The notes under the pieces were generated by a model, which saw only the letters and a program-made list of their open reading frames with translations, made no database searches and was not told where the DNA came from. A program made the position numbers and the translations under genes. This document shows positions 55,049-64,000 of a DNA stretch of 64,000 bases, in pieces (position 1 is the stretch's first letter; each line of letters opens with the position of its first letter). Source of the DNA: Benincasa hispida (Eukaryota > Streptophyta > Magnoliopsida > Cucurbitales > Cucurbitaceae); NCBI RefSeq assembly GCF_009727055.1, contig NC_052354.1, positions 40,544,219 to 40,608,218 of the forward strand, in the 5' to 3' direction.

Positions 55049-55990
55049 ATGTCAATCAAGAACGGCAAGGTTCTTCCCGATCTGTCCAAGCTCGAACTAC
55101 TCAATGGAATGAATTATCGCCACTGGTCTTCAAAATTGTTGATCTTCATTGAGTAGCTGGAGATTTATTATATCCTTACCATAAAAGCACCTGCTGCTAT
55201 CAAGAAGGTATCTACTGTCATTGATCCAAAAATCTTCTGAAGAACCCATCACTGTTTCTAATCAACTGAAGCAGCCCTCTAAGATCGATCCTGATAAATA
55301 GGAGAAACATAACAAATATTCTATGGCCATCTGCTCAACCATATGATAGACCCTATGTTTGATCTATTCATGGTCCAAACTCAGCTAAAGCAATATGGAT
55401 CATGCTAGAGTCTTCGTACGGAGGAGATGATGTTGCATGGAAAAAATACGTCGTCGGAAATTGGCTACAATTTTAGATGACCAACGAGAAACCTGTTGTT
55501 GATAAAATCCATGAGTGTGAAAATTTGGTAGCAAATGTTTTGCCTGAAGATATGAAGATGTGCAAAATTCTCCAAGAAAAAGTGTTGCTTGAGAAGTTTC
55601 CCCCATCCTGAATGAATATTGAAACCATCTGAAACACAAAAAGAAGGATATGACACTCTAGATGCTGATTAGTCACATGCGCATAGAAGAAGCTAACAGG
55701 CTAAAAGATAAGTAAATTTCTGACAATCTAAATTCAGTTGGTGCTAACTTGGTTGAATCTGCTGCTACTAACAAAGACAGGTTAAAAAATCATAACAAGC
55801 AAACCTAACAAGAATAATTCCTCTCAAAGAGATATCACAAAGTTGCTGATGGAAAAATTGAAACGTAGAAAGTAATTTATTGTGTCTATGGGAAGCCTGA
55901 GCACAAATCCTACCAATGTAATCAAATGAAATGAAGGTTAGATCAACGATCCACCCCACAAGCCAATCTTGCTTAACAAGATGGTATAAT
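55049..55990 (+). pseudogene. Gag of Copia-X
   Basis: From the ATG at 55049 the frame is MSIKNGKVLPDLSKLELLNG and NYRHWSSKLLIFIE, then a stop. Further words are AIWIMLESSYGGDDVAWKKY, DKIHECENLVANVLPEDMK and KILQEKVLLEKFPPS, spread over shifted frames. This is a Copia-type capsid protein (gag of the UBN2/retrotran-gag type). No intact zinc knuckle is visible (a CVYGKPEHKSYQC-like word is read near 55880-55920). Confidence 0.75.
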
Positions 55991-56404
55991 AGTTGCTGTT
56001 GTGGAAGCCAATCTGGTGGAAAACAAATTTGACTAGATTTTTTACATCGGACCTTCAAGACACTTTTGCTCAAACTGAGAGCTTTTTCAAGACTATTAGA
56101 ACTCTACTGACGAAGATTGTGTATCCATGGAGAACTTTACCACGAAAGAAGTATTTGGAAAAGGGAAGATTCTTTTAAAATTAACCTCTGGAAAAACTTT
56201 ATCATTAAGTAATGTGTTGTATGTACCTTCCTTACATAGGAACCTGGTTTTTGGAAGTCTATTGAGTCGGGTTGGGCTTAAAATTGTACTAGAAGCTGAC
56301 AAGGTTACCCTCACAAAAAATGGAGACTTTGTTGATAAAAGGTATCTAGCTTATGGTCATTTTGTCTCAAACATTCTCCTTGTTGCTAATACTTGGCAGA
56401 AAAG
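55991..56404 (+). pseudogene. Protease region of Copia-X
   Basis: Frame 56127-56456 reads MENFTTKEVFGKGKILLKLT, SGKTLSLSNVLYVPSLHRNL and VFGSLLSRVGLKIVLEADKV, the C-terminal half of a Copia protease of a different type from Copia-1/2. The active-site DSG part upstream is degenerate. It breaks off at about 56395-56405 in a lysine-rich word. Confidence 0.75.
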
Positions 56405-57300
56405 AAGAAGAACAAGCAAGGTAAATATGATTTACTTGTTTTGGAGACTTGTTTAGTGAAGAATGATAATTAAGCCTGGATAATAAATTCAGGCATCACT
56501 AACCATGTTTGTTCTTCATTTCAGGAAATTAGTTCCTAGCGGTAACTGGAGGCTGGGGAGATGATGATGTGTATTGAAACTGGGCACTTTGTCTCAACTG
56601 TGGCAGTGGGAGGACTCTGGCTTACTTTACATAATAGATATATTTTATTAGAAAATTTATTTATTATTCGTAATTTAAAGAGGAACTTAATTTTTGTAAA
56701 GTGTTTAATTAAACAAAAATGTTATGTATATTTTTCTATGAATAAAGCATTTATTTCTAAGAATGGTATAGAACTTTGTTATGCTAAGTTGGAAGATAAT
56801 CTTTATATGCTAAGACCATTAGTAACTAAATTAGTCCTGAATACTGAAATATTTAAAATTGTAATAATTCAGAATAAAAGACTTAAAATTTCTCCTAAGG
56901 AAAATTTCCATCTTTGGCACCTAAGATTAGGACACAAATCTAATAAGATTGAAAGACTGGTCAAGAATGGACTTCTAAGTGAGTTAGAAGAAAATTCTCT
57001 ACCTGTATATGAGTCATGCCTTGGAGGCAAAATGACTAAAAGATCTTTTACTGGAAAAGGTCACAGGGCCAAAGAACCCTTACAACTTGTACATTCAGAC
57101 CTCTGTGGTCCGATGAATGTTAAGGCAAGAGAACGGTTTGAATATTTCATCACTTTTACTAATGATTATTCTAGGTATGTGTATGTTTATTTAATACAAC
57201 ATAACTCTGAAACCCTTGAAAAGTTCAAGGAGTACAAGGCTAAAGTTGAAATCGCATTAAACAAAACCATTAAAACATTCCGATCTAATTGAGGTGGAGA
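56405..57300 (+). pseudogene. Copia-1/2-family protease and integrase inside Copia-X
   Basis: GKVNMIYLFWRLV in one frame is KYDLLVLETCLVKND in the other, the same words as at 16110-16155 in Copia-1. Frame 56561-57292 then gives RNLKRNLIFVKCLIKQKCYV, FHLWHLRLGHKSNKIERLVK, PVYESCLGGKMTKRSFTGKG and LVHSDLCGPMNVKARERFEY. The first integrase Asp is intact. The stop after FRSN at 57291 takes the place of the second Asp codon (RSDRGGEY). Confidence 0.85.
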
Positions 57301-58800
57301 GTATTTAGGAATTCCAAGATTATTTGATAGAACACGGAATTGTATCCCAACTCTTGACACCTGATACACCTCAGCAGAATGGTATATCAGAAGGGGAAAA
57401 TCAAACCCTGTTGGATATGGTTTGGTCTATGATGAGTTATGCTTCCTTACCTGACTCGTTTTGAGGTTATGCAGTATAGACTACAACTTACATTTTGAGC
57501 TGTGTTCCATTCAAAAGTATTACTGAAACACCTTTGAAATTATGGAATGGTCGTAAAAGTAGTTTACACTATTTCAGAATCTAGAGTTACCTATCATATG
57601 TGCTTGAGGCAAATCCTAAGAAATTGGAACCTCCTTCAAAAGTGTGCCTATTTGTAGGTTACCCTAAAGGAATGATATGTGGTTACTTTTAAAATCCTAA
57701 GGATAATAAAGTGTTTGTGTCGATAAACGCTATCTTTTTAGAAGAAGACCACATAAGGGAGCATAAACTCCACAATAAGATTGTGTTAAGTGAACTTTCC
57801 AATGAAACTACTGAACCTTCTACAAGAGTTCATGAAGAACTCAATACCTCAACAAGAGTTGTTGAAGTTGGTTCATCTAGTAGGTCACATCCACCTTAAG
57901 TATTGAGGGAACCTTGACGTAGTGGGAGGGTTGTGAACCTACCTATTCATTATATGGGTTTAATAGAAACCCTGACTATCGTAGCTGATGAAGATGTTGA
58001 GGATCCATGTTTTATAAGAAGGCAATGGAGGATGTTGACAAAGATGAGTGGAACAAAGCTATGGATCTCGAAATGGAGTCTATAAACTTTAATTTTGTTT
58101 AGGATCTTATAGATCAACCTGATGGGGTTAAACCTATAGGTTGCAAGTGGATCTACAAGAGAAAATGGGGTGCCGATAGGAATGTGCAAACCTTCAAGAC
58201 TAGACTTGTGGCAACGGGTTATACCCAAGTTGAGGGAGTCGACTATGAGGAGACTTTCTCACCTATTGCCATGTTAAAGTCTATCTGGATTCTCCTATCC
58301 ATTGCTTCATATTGTGACTATGAGATTTGGTAAATGGACGTCAAGATTTCTTTTCTGAATGACAATCTTAAGGAGACTATTTATATGGAGCAGCCTGAGA
58401 GGTTCATAACCCAAGGTCAAGAGAAAAAGGTGAGTAAGCTTAATCAGTCCACTTATGGATTGAAGCAAGTTTCTCGACCTTGGAATATAAGATTTAATAC
58501 TGCGATCAAATCTTATGGCTTTGATCAAAATGTTGATGAGCCTTGTGTTTACAAGAGAATCATCAACATTTCAGTAGCTTTTCTAGTGTTATATGTAGAC
58601 GATATCCTACTCATTGGGAATGATGTAGGTCTACTGACTGAAATTAAAAATTGGCTAGCGACTCAGTTCCAAATGAAAGATTCGGGAGAGGCACGGTTTG
58701 TTCTGGGCATTCAGAACATTGGAGATCGAAAGAACAAAATGCTAGCCCCGTCTCAGGAATCATACATTGACAAGATACTTGTCAAGTTTTAGATGCATAA
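57301..58800 (+). pseudogene. Copia-1/2-family integrase end and RT inside Copia-X
   Basis: Integrase end in broken frames (57560-57900, FVSINAIFLEEDHIREHKLH), then the RT: GCKWIYKRKWGADRNVQTFK-like words from 58135, VEGVDYEETFSPIAML and frame 58334-58792 with MDVKISFLNDNLKETIYMEQ, LNQSTYGLKQVSRPWNIRFN, VLYVDDILLIGNDVGLLTE and ARFVLGIQNIGDRKNKML. Both RT catalytic boxes (MDV and YVDD) are present. It breaks off at DKILVKF and MHNSKRG (about 58800); the RNase H part of this family is absent. Confidence 0.85.
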
Positions 58801-58827
58801 CTCCAAGAGAGGTTCATATGCAGTACT

Positions 58828-59609
58828 GTTGGTTACGCTCAAAATAGGGCTGCATATAGATTTATGTGCTTAAATGATAGTACCATATATGAATATTGGG
58901 AAGCCAAATTTTTTTAAACATATATTTTCAATGAAAAAGGCAAATTCTGAATTAGATAGAACATCTAATTATGAGAATGTATCTACTTATATGCCTTCAT
59001 CGTTTAATAGTATGCATGAAACTAAAAATAATAAAGATTCTAATAGTATGCATGAAACTAAAAATAATAAAGGTTATAATAGTATGCATGAAATTAAAAA
59101 TAATAAATGTTGTAATAGTAGGCATGAAATTGAAAATAATAAAGTTTCTAGTAGTATTCTAGAACTTGAATATATTAGAACTTCTGATAGAATACATGAA
59201 ACTGAACCTAGAAGAAGTAAGAGATAGAGAATTGAGAAAAACTTTGGTCCTAATTTCTTCACTACTATTTTAGTTGAAAGGCCAGATAATATCGGTTGTC
59301 AGTTTGCATGTATGTATCTAATAGATGAGGATCCTAAAGCTTACCAAGAAACCTTTAGTTTTGTAGACTCTAGCTTATGAAAGGAAGCCATTAAGAGTGA
59401 CCTAGATTATCTAACTATGAACCAAACTTGGTGGATCTTCCTAAAGGAAGTAAGCGTATTAAGTGCAAATGGATTTTCAAGAAGAAAATAAGACCAAATG
59501 GTTCAATTGAAAGATACAAGGCTAGGTTAGTAGTGTCAAGGTATACACAAAAACAAGGTATTGACTACTTTGATACGTATTTTCTTGTAACAAAAATAGC
59601 TGCAATTAG
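58828..59609 (+). pseudogene. Integrase end, repeat linker and RT start of Copia-X
   Basis: GYAQNRAAYRFMCLND (58828-58875) opens the segment; then FFKHIFSMKKANSELD, the 12-residue repeat (59006-59185), EPRRSKR, NFGPNFFTTILVERPDNIG, KEAIKSDLDYLTMNQTW, LPKGSKRIKCKWIFKKKIRP and KQGIDYFDTYFLVTKIAAI. This is the integrase tail to RT start of a Copia type distinct from Copia-1/2 (RRSKR-R-EK-FGP box). It is cut by the insertion at 59610. Confidence 0.82.
59006..59185 (+). repeat. 36-bp (12-residue) tandem repeat in the Copia-X linker
   Basis: Four clear units (starting 59006, 59042, 59078 and 59114) and one decayed unit encode NSMHETKNNKDS-like peptides in frame; a sixth half unit (RIHETEP) leads into the conserved RRSKR. 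The reading frame is kept through all units. Confidence 0.9.
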
Positions 59610-60075
59610 TGATAAAAGAGTCATTTACGTCTACTGATTACAACAAATTTTTCCTTTGTTTTCTTCTGTCTTCCTTTAGCAATTCATGTTCCACTATTTT
59701 GGTTGTTATTTTTTCTTTTCTCTCTCATAGTTGTTATACTAAACCAGTGTTATTATGCCATGTGGCAATATATACATTAATAAATAGCTACTACACGACG
59801 GGCTCTCATTATCGCGGAAGGCCGATCGTCTAATAGATTTCTTTCCTTTCTTCTGTCGTTTACTCTCTCGACTCTATCGTGTAGTCTCTTGTCTCTATCG
59901 TTTACACTCTCGACTCTATCGTGTAGTCTCTACCTCTATCGTTTTCACGCTCAACTCTATCGTGTAGTCTCCTGTCCCTATCGTCTACACTATCACCTCT
60001 GTCGTGTAGACTCCTGCCTCTGTCGTTTAGTCTCTCGGCAACGATCGTTTAGTCTCTGCCTCTTTCTATCATTTA
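59610..60075. mobile_element. 466-bp insertion in the Copia-X RT
   Basis: The RT reading KIAAI is broken after CAATTAG (59603-59609) and resumes after a second CAATTAG (60076-60082) with RALIVLAAIHGLLIHQMDVK, so exactly this block was inserted with a duplication of at least 7 bp. The ends are TGATAAAAGAG and, from the right on the other strand at 60071, TGATAGAAAGAG, a possible short inverted repeat. If the termini are at those words the flanks are GCTGCAATTAG and TTTACAATTAG (8 of 11 equal), within the Mutator range. The class is undecided. The right two thirds are the 21-bp minisatellite. Confidence 0.75.
59850..60062. repeat. 21-bp minisatellite with a 42-bp higher-order pattern
   Basis: About nine to ten units of CTCTATCGTGTAGTCTC(N)4 alternating with CTCTATCGTTTACACTC(N)4, each 20-22 bases long, the alternation giving a 42-bp double unit. 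Each unit holds ATCGTGTAG, ATCGTTTAC or ATCGTTTAG, the half-site of the CGATCG palindromes in Copia-2. The full palindrome half ACGATCGTTTAG appears in the last unit (60038-60049). Confidence 0.85.
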
Positions 60076-61212
60076 CAATTAGAGCCTTGATTGTGTTAGC
60101 TGCCATCCATGGACTTCTAATTCACCAAATGGATGTAAAAATAGCTTTTCATAATGGTGATCTAGAAGAAGAAATTTATATGATATAGCCTAAGGCTTTA
60201 TAGTTTCCAGTCAGGAAAATAAAGAATGTAAACTTAAAAGATCTCTTTATGGTCTTAAGCAAGCTTCCAAACAATAATATGAAAAATTCAATAATACTTT
60301 AATAAACAATGAGTTCAAGGTGAATTCCTCTGATACATGTGTTATTCAAAATTTTTTGGAGTAGAGTATGTGATTGTATGCTTGTATGTTGATGATAGGA
60401 GAATCAGTTGCCAGTCAGGAAAATACATGTGTTTATTCAAAAATTTTTGGAGTATAGATATTTGACTGCTTAGATGATTCTCCTATATGAACACTTTATG
60501 ATGCTAGTATAAGTCTTAAAAAAAATAAAGGAGATAGTATGTCTCAATCTGAATATGCAAATATCATAGATAGTGTTAAGTTTTTAATGAACAAGACCAA
60601 ACCTGATATTGCATACGTTGTGAGTAGATTGAGTAGATATACGTATAATCTTGATATAAATCATAAGGGTGCTTTCGTCGTTTGTTAAGTTATCTTAAGG
60701 GCACACTAGACTATGTTTGCATTTCAATAAATTCCTTGCTGTATTAGAAGGAAATTGTGATGCAAATTGGGTAACAAATAATGACGAGGTCAATTCTACT
60801 AGTGAATATGTATTCTTACTCGAAGGAAGAGGCATATGATGAATGTCTGCAAAACAGATGTGCATATTAGATCCACCATGGAATTTGAATTTATTGCTCT
60901 AGAGTTAGCAGGAAAAGAGTCTAAGTAGCTTAGAAGTCTATTAGGAGATGTACCATTGTGGGGGCATCAGTACCAGTTTCAGTACATTTTGATTCACAAG
61001 TTGCCATAAAAATTTTCAAGAATAGTGTATATAATGGCAAAATGAGGTATATCTGTCCCAGACATGGAGCTATAAAACAATTATTAAAAAGAGTAGTTAT
61101 TTCTTTGGCATTTGTGAGGTCTAAGAGGAATCTGGCCGACCCTCTAACCAAAGGACTAACAATGAAGATAATTTTACAATCCTTAGTGAACATGGGGCTT
61201 AAACCCTTATAG
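60076..61212 (+). pseudogene. RT end and RNase H of Copia-X
   Basis: Frame to 60188 has HQMDVKIAFHNGDLEEEIYM with the catalytic Asp, then a stop; KLKRSLYGLKQASKQ-like words follow at 60230-60275. The middle (60340-60480) contains a partial internal duplication (CAGTTGCCAGTCAGGAAAATA and GTGTTTATTCAAAA words). RNase H words are EGNCDANWVTNNDEVNSTS (60749-60805), then 60958-61212 with VPVSVHFDSQVAIKIFKN, RHGAIKQLLKRVVISLAFV and RNLADPLTKGLTMKIILQ. The end MGLKPL is followed by a stop at 61210. Confidence 0.82.
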
Positions 61213-61545
61213 TGGTTCGTAGCTCTTTATCTGGGTGGTCTATTGCAATACACTTGATTGTCCAGCCTTTTTTCTAGCAGGTCTATTGTGATAGACTTGA
61301 TGATCCATAACCTTTTATTTGGGTGGTGCTAAAACAGACTTGATGGATAAAACTAAAACCTTTAAATGATCCATAATACTTTCTCTGGGTGGTCCTGATA
61401 TGGATTTGATGGATAATGATGAAATATTCATAGCTCAGAATCTGAGTGGTTTGTCTATGAAGATTTGATGAATTGGGTCCCAGTAACGACTAGATGATGA
61501 AGTCTTCATAGCTTAGTTTTGAGTGGTTTGACTCTGAAGGATGTG
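61213..61545. other. 3' noncoding part of Copia-X with imperfect repeats
   Basis: The phrase GGGTGGT(C/G) and TTGATG(G)AT recur with a period of very roughly 50-60 bases (CTGGGTGGTCTATTG, TTGGGTGGTGCTAAA, CTGGGTGGTCCTGAT, CTGAGTGGTTTGTCT, TGAGTGGTTTGACTC). No gene. The 3' LTR expected here is missing. Confidence 0.5.
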
Positions 61546-62029
61546 CAAACATCCGATGCGGAAGCGGATCGTAACCCCAATTTTATTTTGTAGAAACATG
61601 CATAATTTAAGAACGAAAACAAAATATGCAACCCTAATTAAGCATGCTTTTACATACAAATTGAGAGGAAATAAAGGGTTGAAGAATGCTTACCCTTAAA
61701 GATCAAAATTCTTTGTGATTCCTCTCTAATTCCACAAACTCTTCGAAATCCCATGAACTCACGAACACCAGAAATACACGTGATGAATTTTTCGAACACC
61801 ACCATGCGGCAACCTTGGTATTCTCAAAGATAGAGAATCTTTGAGAGTGTGTGAGCTTCAAAACAATTAACTTTGGAAGAGAGAGAGGAGAGAATTTAAT
61901 AGAGAAATTTTTCACAGAGTTCTTTTAGGAAAAATTTCTTCTGCGTCTACTTTGTGCATCTCAAAAGAAGAAAGAAGAAGAAGGAGATCTCAACCCTTTT
62001 TCCACTCATGCACATTGATTAAAGAATTT
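61546..62029 (-). repeat. Part of the 3' LTR of Copia-6
   Basis: It resembles the inner-end half of the Copia-2 LTR in the same orientation: ATGCGGAAGCGGATCGTAAC (61556-61575) corresponds to ATGAGCAGCGGAAAGATCAT (20247-20266), and CAACCTTGGTATTCTC (61810) to CTACCTTGGTATTCTC (20588). The rest of the LTR and the end of pol are lost at a junction marked by 12 G. Confidence 0.6.
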
Positions 62030-62041
62030 GGGGGGGGGGGG
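62030..62041. repeat. Homopolymer of 12 G at the Copia-6 junction
   Basis: GAATTT is followed by 12 G and then TGGACC. It lies exactly where LTR sequence changes to pol sequence, with about 1.5 kb of expected element DNA missing. Confidence 0.9.
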
Positions 62042-64000
62042 TGGACCTGTTCATAGACCCAGACTCTCCAGGTAACCCTTAAACACCATAACTGTGAGGG
62101 CTTTTGTAAACAGATCAGCAACGTTGTGCATCGAAGCTATCTGCATGACGATCACGTCCCCTCGATGTACTATCTCCCATAGTGGAGTCAACGATGCACC
62201 TCTACTTGGTGATTCTCCAGATTATAGGTCCTCTATTAAGAGTAAACATTGATCCTGAAGTGGATTTTCTAGACTCCTTATTAGTTTGAAAATCAATGTC
62301 AGTGTATCCCGTAAGAATCAAATCCTTAGACCCTTACACAAACATGTAGTCCATCGTTCTTCTAAGATACTTGCGGATGGTTTTAAGGTGGTCCAGTGAT
62401 CTAATCATAGATTAGACTGATATCTACTGACTATCCCCATTGCATAGTAGATATCAAGTCTAGTACATAACATCGCATATATCAGGCTGCCAACAAACGA
62501 TGCATAGGGGATCCATCACATTTCCTCAACTTCTTAAGGTGTCTTAGGACACTATTCCTTAGACATAGAAACTTCATGCCTGACAGGGAGCAAGCCTCTT
62601 TTGGAGTTTTTCATCGAATACTTGACAAGCATCTTGCTAATATACGATGCCTAAGACAAGGCTAACGGTTTATCCTTACGATCTCTAAAGATTTGAATAC
62701 CTAGAACAAATTGTACCTCTCCAAAATCTTTGATTTGAAATTGGGCCGCCAACCACTATTTTATGTCAATCAATAGACCTACATCATTTCCAATGAGTAG
62801 GATATCATCTACGTATAGCACTAAGAAAACTACTAAACTATTGATGATTCTTTTGTAAACACAAGATTCATCAACATTTTGATTAAAGCCATAAGATTTG
62901 ATTGCAATATCAAATATTATATTACAAGATTGAGAATCTTGTTTCAGTCCATAAATGGATCGATTAAGTTTGCAAACCTTTTGCTCTTGACCTTGGGTTA
63001 TGAATCCCTCTGGTTGCTGCATATAGATAGTCTCCTCAAGATTGCCATTTAGAGGCAGTCTTGACATCTATTTGTCAGATCTCAGAGTCATAATATGCAG
63101 CAATAGACAAGAGTATCCGGATAAACTTTAACATGGCAGCAGGTGAGAAAGACTCCTATTGTCAACTCCCTCAACCTGGGTATAACACTTTGCCACTAGT
63201 CTAGCTTTAAAGGTTTGCACCTTATTATTTGCACCTCTTTTTCTTTTGTAGATTCATTTGCAACCTATAAATTTTACTCCATCAGGTTGATCTACAAGAT
63301 TCCAGATTGAATTGAAGTACATAGACTCCATTTCAAGATTCATAGCTTTGATCTATTCATCTCTTTCTACATCCTCCGTTACCTTCTTATAGGACAATGG
63401 ATCTTCAACGTCGTTAGTAGGTATAACGGTTAGGATTTTTGTTAAAGCCATATAATGAATAGATGGGTTTGTAACCCTCCCACCATGTCAAGGTTCCCTC
63501 AACAGTTGAGGTTGATGTGACCTACTAGATGAACCAGCATCAACAACTCTTATTGATATACTTGGCTCATCAATAACTTTTGTTGAAGTTTCAATAATTT
63601 CGCTGAAAAGCTAATTTAATACTATCTTACTACGCAATTTGTGCTCCTTGATGTGGTCATCTTCTAAAAATGTAGCGTTTATCGATACAAACACTTTATT
63701 ATCTTTAGGTTGGTAGAAGACACCAGCTCTCGTTCATTTGGGGTAACCTACAAATAATCACAATTTTGAATGAGGTCACAATTTCTTAGGATTAGCCTCA
63801 AGCTATGTGTTGGGTAACCCCAAATCCTCAAATGGTGTAAACTACCTTTACGGTCAATCCATAATTTCAAAGTTGTTGTAGAAACACTCTTGGATGGAAC
63901 ACAGTTCAAAATATAGGCTGCAATCTATACTACATAACCCAAATGAATCAGGTAAATGAGTGTAACTTGCCATAAACCGAACTATATCCAACAAGGTTCG
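62042..64000 (-). pseudogene. Copia-6 pol remnant (RNase H, RT, integrase end), runs off the window
   Basis: The same family as Copia-1/2. From 62042 to about 62560 the RNase H part is read in broken frames; it corresponds to 22430-23090 of Copia-2. The RT frame 62756-63067 has NGNLEETIYMQQPEGFITQG, VCKLNRSIYGLKQDSQSCNI and VLYVDDILLIGNDVGLLIDI. The MDVKT box is read as IDVKT in the neighbouring frame because one base is missing at about 63047-63055. From 63450 on come the linker and the integrase end (HSLDGT-like words are not clear; KVFVSINATFLEDDHIKEHK is readable near 63640-63690), with several stops. Confidence 0.82.

Larger units (their letters stand above)
54677..61212 (+). mobile_element. 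Copia-X: mosaic Ty1/Copia element carrying foreign Copia and an insertion
   Basis: It has a 5' LTR-like start, gag and protease of one Copia type (55049-56400), then an abrupt change to the Copia-1/2 family (56405-58800), then an abrupt return at about 58828 to integrase end, linker, RT and RNase H of what looks like the first type (58828-61212). A 466-bp insertion (59610-60075) interrupts the RT. All frames carry stops. No 3' LTR was found before Copia-6 starts at about 61546. Confidence 0.7.

Noticed and set aside
59850..60062. CRISPR-like array
   Set aside because: Units are 20-22 bases without unique spacers, diverged, and lie in plant retrotransposon DNA; it is a minisatellite.
59603..60082. 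Spliced intron in the RT gene
   Set aside because: The boundary bases are TGATAA at the left; a GT at 59609 would give a wrong frame, while a 7-bp duplication explains the structure exactly.

Overview
The window reads as nuclear DNA of a dicot plant, probably a cucurbit. It is AT-rich, has long introns, and is filled with nested Ty1/Copia and Ty3/Gypsy retrotransposons and small DNA transposons. The cucurbit call is an inference from the retroelement protein style and from TATCGATAG-type repeats; no single marker proves it. Only one host gene looks intact, a seven-exon WAT1-related (EamA/drug-metabolite-transporter) gene on the minus strand at 47257-52726. Almost everything else is transposon DNA in various stages of decay.

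Layout. 1-10951: a minus-strand Athila-like Gypsy element with its 5' LTR at 9697-10951, a tRNA-Asp primer site, gag, protease, RT, RNase H, integrase and an extra ORF after pol; its 3' LTR lies outside the window. At 1.5-3.9 kb the assembly is visibly wrong: two sequencing-adapter junctions, two N gaps, duplicated blocks and an inverted block. 10956-14327: Copia LTR stubs, then the 3' part and LTR of a second Gypsy element. 14328-31533: a decayed plus-strand Copia (Copia-1) whose 3' LTR is split by a complete minus-strand Copia of the same broad family (Copia-2, 20219-30531; 5-bp target duplication GGTCT/GGTCC). 32223-38367: an LTR with a primer site, split by another complete Copia (Copia-3, 32712-38344; target duplication GATAT/AATAT). 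38716-42300: remnants of a Mutator-like transposase and, on the opposite strand, a DUF1985-like fragment. 42943-44318: a 1.4-kb, almost fully palindromic foldback element with Mutator-size target duplications. 45818-46745: a second long inverted repeat. 47257-52726: the WAT1-related gene, whose fifth intron holds a PIF/Harbinger-like MITE and a second related copy split by a hAT-like MITE. 54677-61212: a mosaic Copia (Copia-X) carrying an internal piece of the Copia-1/2 family and a 466-bp insertion made largely of a 21-bp minisatellite. 61546-64000: another decayed minus-strand Copia of the Copia-1/2 family, running off the end.

How it works together: the retroelement genes encode the usual gag-protease-integrase-RT-RNase H cycle, but every copy has visible lesions (stops, frameshifts or lost catalytic residues), so none looks autonomous. 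The WAT1-related gene is the only likely functional protein-coding unit. The most interesting structures are the Mutator-type foldback palindrome, a CGATCG-centred palindromic word that recurs in several unrelated elements, the mosaic Copia with its minisatellite insertion, and the nested MITEs inside the transporter intron.
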